Source: Scortum barcoo
Lineage: Eukaryota > Chordata > Actinopteri > Centrarchiformes > Terapontidae
DNA: 64,000 bases
Direction: 5' to 3'
Assembly (NCBI GenBank): GCA_023238725.1
Contig: CM041547.1
Span: 19,477,144-19,541,143, forward strand
Of this stretch, positions 59,981-64,000 are shown piece after piece. Position numbers and translations under genes: made by a program. The notes under the pieces are model-generated. The model did no database searches, was not told the DNA's origin, and saw nothing but the letters and a program-made list of their open reading frames with translations. How positions within the stretch are numbered: the first letter of the stretch is position 1; each line of letters opens with the position of its first letter.

Positions 59981-62304
59981 AAATACAAGAAACAGCTCAG
60001 AGCGGTGTCCAGATGCTCCGAGGCGCAGGGACAAGTGCGCGCCTTCGCCCCTCTGAGCAGACTCTCCTCTCAACAGATGTTTTTTTTCCCTCTGGGAGGC
60101 AGAAGTTGGAGATGCTGACTCCTCGCCTCCTTTGCCGAACCGAGGAAATGAACAAATCAGCCTCCGCTCTGACGGGTGGACTGTCTCCGCCCTCCTCCTC
60201 TCCGTGTTTCTCCTCTTAACCAGCTTGACGCTCACTTATATCACCACCTTTCACTCATAAACATTTAAGTTCACTTAAAGTGGGGCATCAAGCCGACAGC
60301 ATGCAGCTAATTTCCCATGGCTTATTACCCCCAGATGAGTTCAGGTGGCGCTGACATTAAAACGCATTGACTTGCATAACTTACTCCCTGGTATGAGAGT
60401 CTGCAGGGAGACTCTGACCCCACCCCCACTGAAAAATAGAGTAACCTTCAGTGCCACTCAGTTTTGGTTAGGGTTTCTCTCTCATTCTGTTTGTCATGGC
60501 TGTCCGTTCCAGGATGCAACAGTGGGACGTGTGGTGAAGCACATTTTCATCCTGCTTTTGGTGCAATACAAATTTTGACACAAGCCGTTGGTTTGTCAGG
60601 ATGCATTGGACCTTCTTTCCAGGGCTGAGTGTGTGTGTGTTAGTTTGGGGCAGCTCATGGGTGCACATCTTACTCCCTGTGTCACTGTGCGTTGTTTTGC
60701 TTTAGGGTTAGTCTATTTAAATTCACACTGAAGGCAATGTTAGTCACCACCAGAAAGTAGGAGGAAACAGGAAGGGTAGATTTAGTAAAAAGAAAGGGGA
60801 AAAAAAGGAGGGATGAATAACATGGGGCCAGAAAGGCTGAGGTACTGTAAGAGGGAGCTGTGGAGGGAAAAGGAGGCAGGAGAGAGAGAAGAGACAGGAT
60901 TTCATCCAGGCTGTACAGGGTGGACAAAATCACTGGGGCACTGTGTGATATAATGTAATTCAAGGTCTGATTGAATTTTCTGTTGACACTGTGTCACAGA
61001 GCTCCTGATCCAACTTTGTTCAATTTTGAGGACACAGCTTGTAGTGTTGTTTCAATTATTTCAGTCTCTCGGGCACTGTTGATAAGGGGTTCCTAGTTAA
61101 CCGCTGTTCCTCTTGGCTAAAGCAGTTTGCCTGCGTTTGGCATGTGCTGCGATGACTTTTGAGACTTTTCCTCTCGTCCCATTACATAATGTTGCAGTGG
61201 TGCACAAGGCAACGACGTCCTGGCTTCTTTGTACCTCCGCGGGCTGTCTCAAGTTGCCATGACACCTCGCTTAAAAAACAGTGACTCTAAATAGCTGGCA
61301 ATTACCTGCTGGTCACTGCTATTCAACAAAATGAATTACTTGTTTTGGGGCCGGGGTTAAATGAGGCAGACAAGGAAGCAAATAAAACATGAGAAAGGAT
61401 ATAACTTTTAATGAGCTAGGTCATTTATAAAGGCAGCTGGATGAGTCATAATACAGCCTCAAATATCTTACACAATAAGTATAATTGCATAAAGACAAAA
61501 CCATCAGAGACTGAAAGCATGAGAGCAGAGGAAAGGACGACTGCAGGAAAGGAAGTGTATGCCTCAGTGGACAGGTCTAATGGGACAAACTGTGAAGAAT
61601 CCCACAAACAACTGTGCAAATTGCCGTGAATATAAAGACGTGAATTCTCCAAGCCTCTGTGACTTCATAATTTCACACTGACCAGACAACATGTTAAATA
61701 TTCCCAATGATTCCTGTTGATTAACACCTGATTCTGAGACTAATGCACATTTACTTTTACATGACTCATTAGGTGCATGTAAATGCAATAACAGACAGAT
61801 TTAACTGACAGTTTAACTAACACCCTGTTTGTGTATCTATTAATGTGTTGCATGAGTAACCAAGTTCTTTAAAAAAAAAAAACAACTCACAAGTGTAACA
61901 GCAACTAATATTTTAATGAACAAATAAATCAAAATGAAAATGTAGGTGCAATCCTTTTAACAGGCTTCTTTTGCCTTTTTAACAGTAAGGTACAACATAT
62001 TTACAGCTAAACAACAGATTTATTAATCAGGGCATATATTTTCACAGTTGCTTCTCACACTGTCAGATCATCATTATATTTCCTCCCCACTGAACATTGG
62101 TAGAACAACACAACAAGAACAAGAGTTCCCAAAGTGTTCCATGATGGCTCAATCGCCAGTCTGCCAGACTCCGTCAAATCGCTGTCCCTTTGTCCCTTTT
62201 ACTTTACAGGAGGTGAATTGTATGAGACCAGACGATTCGGTCACAGGCAAGTCCTTTCTGAAGAGTGTCAAGATTTCCCTGTAGTGTCCCACCCTCCCGT
62301 GTCC
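59779..62304. other. hebp1 promoter and intergenic DNA to fmc1
   Basis: The first 450 bases upstream of hebp1 are GC-rich apart from a poly(A)/(TA)n tract at 59929-59977. The remainder has no supported exon. A minus-strand AATAAA at 62019-62024 is a candidate poly(A) signal for fmc1. Confidence 0.5.
59929..59977. repeat. Poly(A) plus (TA)n microsatellite
   Basis: A run of A followed by about 19 TA units, 150-200 bases upstream of the hebp1 start codon, within its promoter or leader. Confidence 0.95.
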
Positions 62305-62508
62305 TCACTTCTCCCAGCCTTTACCTCCGGGCTGAGTGGGCAGCCTGAGCCCCACCAGGCCGGCCACTTCTTCTGGGCTGCGCTCTCCCTTGGCGTGGTA
62401 AAGGTTGTGCAGGATCATGTGGTTCCTGGTGGACGCCAGCAAACACAGGTATGTGTGCGCGTCATGGTGTGCCTCCTGCTGGGCGCGACAGTACCTTTCT
62501 CCTGTTAC
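62305..62508 (-). CDS. fmc1: FMC1 homologue, last exon only
   Basis: Small mitochondrial protein related to the LYR-motif group, needed in yeast for assembly of the F1 part of ATP synthase. Only the C-terminal exon is visible: acceptor CACAG at 62509-62513, then VTGERYCRAQQEAHHDAH, then TYLCLLASTRNHMILHN, KGERSPEEVAGLVGLRLP and the end QPGGKGWEK. This matches the human C-terminus (CRAQHE, YLCLLRS, KGERSVEESAGLVGLKLP, QPGGKGWEP). I searched 62509-64000 on the minus strand for the first exon (LYR-like helix) and did not find it, so it probably lies beyond the window. Confidence 0.93.
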   Translation of the reverse strand, partial: VTGERYCRAQQEAHHDAHTYLCLLASTRNHMILHNLYHAKGERSPEEVAGLVGLRLPTQPGGKGWEK

Positions 62509-64000
62509 CTGTGAGAGGGAGACAAGGAAGGAAATGTTGGTGAAAATCATATGATGGACCAGATTATTAAACTATTGGATTTTTATTTTGCTTTGTTCAC
62601 TAAGTAAGTCACAATAAAGAAAAATGAAATCAATTAAACATTCATGAAGAAAGGCCTTAAGGTCTAGCTGGTGGTCAACATGGAGTTAGCAGTGACTCCA
62701 GTAACAGACTTTAACACATATACTATAAATCTGCCAGATTGTAATTTTCTCTACATTAAGTACAACTGCCACAGTGACAGTAAACATTTGCTCCAGTCCC
62801 TATGGAGTTTCATTTATACATTATAATGCCTATGGGTCTTTTCAGAGCTGAGACAAATGTACACTGACAAGCAAAAGACACTTCTGGCTATTTTGCTTCA
62901 GTGACCGCACATGCATTCAACTGCCCCGGTGAGCCATGTTCTCCCAAGCATAAACGATACAAGCAGTTAACCTATATGCTAAAAAACCAAACCCAATATT
63001 TGAACAAGCAGCTTTACTGTGTTTTATGTAAAGAGAGAAACAAACAGAATCGCAAGCAAACCATTAACAAACAGCGATTTTTAATCAACTTTAGCGGATT
63101 TTTTTTTCGCATTTTCACCAAAAACAAAACTGATGATGTGGTTTTTGCTGCGGTCAAACAAGCACATTTCCTCACATCTTAACAATATGATTTATAGGCT
63201 GGGAGCATCTCTCTAACACCACAATGCTTCATTCATAAGGTCGTGTTGGACATATTGGATCTTTATAAAAAAAAAAAAAAAAAAAAAAGATTTGGATGTT
63301 ATACTTGGCCACAATGCAGCTTCAAACAATTTTGATTCATTGTTTAGTCCTGGTATGCACATTTAATAAAATAAATATATATACGACTGAATTCAGGGCT
63401 GTCCAACACTGAACGTTTTAGTTAACCAACGATTTATAAAACAAAATGTCTCTGTTTCAGAGATTATTTCAGATCAATAAGTTTATTTCAGATATTTTAA
63501 AGATGGCTACATGTACCCATTTATTCCTGTGGATGAGTACAAATTGCTTGGTAACATAAAATGTACTGAACTTTATATTAAGTACAGTTTAGTGACTGGT
63601 GATGTTAATTTGTTTAGTTCACAAACTAAAATTAACAGTTCACTGGCAAAGTTTACCAGGTTTATAATGTTAGGCTTTTGTCTGTTTGCCTGAAAAGTGT
63701 TTCAAAGTTGTTTTTTTTGTTTGTGTTTTTCTTTTGCTTTTTTAGTACTGAGGTCAGAGTTAAAGGTGGTGTTGTACTGGACTACATTATACCAAGAAGT
63801 GTTTCTTGTTCTTTGTCTTCCCTTTCCAAACATGAAGGGTCAGATTTTGTAAAAGAAAATTAACATAAAAAAAAGGATTTATGTCATATGTAATGTGAAA
63901 TAAGATGGGAAATGATTGATAAATATAAGATAAAAAGAAGAAAGAAAAAAGACATTGGAGGTTGTAGTCCAGTCCAACAGCACCTTTAACTCTGACCTCA
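62509..64000. other. fmc1 intron and right flank
   Basis: AT-rich DNA with a 23-base poly(A) run at 63266-63288 and no supported exon. The last 252 bases are an inverted-repeat element. Confidence 0.5.
63749..64000. mobile_element. MITE-like element with about 42-bp terminal inverted repeats
   Basis: TGAGGTCAGAGTTAAAGGTG at 63749 recurs as its reverse complement at the very end of the window, and similarity continues to about 42 bases with a few mismatches (TACTGGACTACA versus GACTGGACTACA). There is no coding frame inside. The outer right boundary coincides with the window edge, so the true end and target-site duplication cannot be checked. Confidence 0.65.

Noticed and set aside
59723..60235. 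170-codon minus-strand frame upstream of hebp1
   Set aside because: It runs through a poly(A)/(TA)n tract (Tyr-Ile repeats) and overlaps the hebp1 leader; not a separate gene.
62509..64000. First exon of fmc1
   Set aside because: No minus-strand segment shows the expected helix with LYR-like residues and a compatible donor; concluded to lie outside the window.

Overview
The window is vertebrate, almost certainly teleost, nuclear DNA. It holds multi-exon genes with canonical GT/AG introns, mostly short, many CA/GT microsatellites, fish-style LINE 3' tails and an egg-coat ZP gene. All exon models were assembled by hand from splice signals, intron phase and remembered family similarity. No alignment or transcript data were available.

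Layout, left to right: nol12 (+, 1485-3401); triobp (+, 5026-22008), with an N-terminal repeat part, an internal promoter for the short PH/coiled-coil (Tara) form, and a possible short repeat-only form; ndufa6 (+) and smdt1 (-), tail to tail (24167-27277); fam234b (-, 28220-34922); a U12 minor-spliceosome snRNA gene (-, about 35303-35457) head to head with poldip3 (+, 35981-40687); rrp7a (+, 42456-44536); a ZP1/ZP4-type egg-coat gene (-, 44927-48629); a WBP2/WBP2NL gene (+, 49439-52507); hebp1 (-, 54980-59778); and the last exon of fmc1 (-, 62305-62508), whose first exon was not found. The right edge lies in a small inverted-repeat element.

The neighbourhood is a mosaic compared with human. 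nol12-triobp, ndufa6-smdt1, poldip3-U12, rrp7a and wbp2nl correspond to human 22q13, while fam234b and hebp1 are neighbours at human 12p13.1. The genes are mostly housekeeping: ribosome biogenesis (nol12, rrp7a), mRNA export and minor splicing (poldip3, U12), and mitochondrial function (ndufa6, smdt1, fmc1).

The most notable sequence-level observations are: the U12 gene with PSE, Sm site and 3' box; a perfect 10-bp tandem duplication that breaks the rrp7a reading frame; frame inconsistencies in fam234b; a tandem-repeat actin-binding region in triobp unlike the mammalian repeats; and two previously unnamed inverted-repeat (foldback) elements in introns. I found no prokaryote-style system, CRISPR array, or autonomous transposon coding region.
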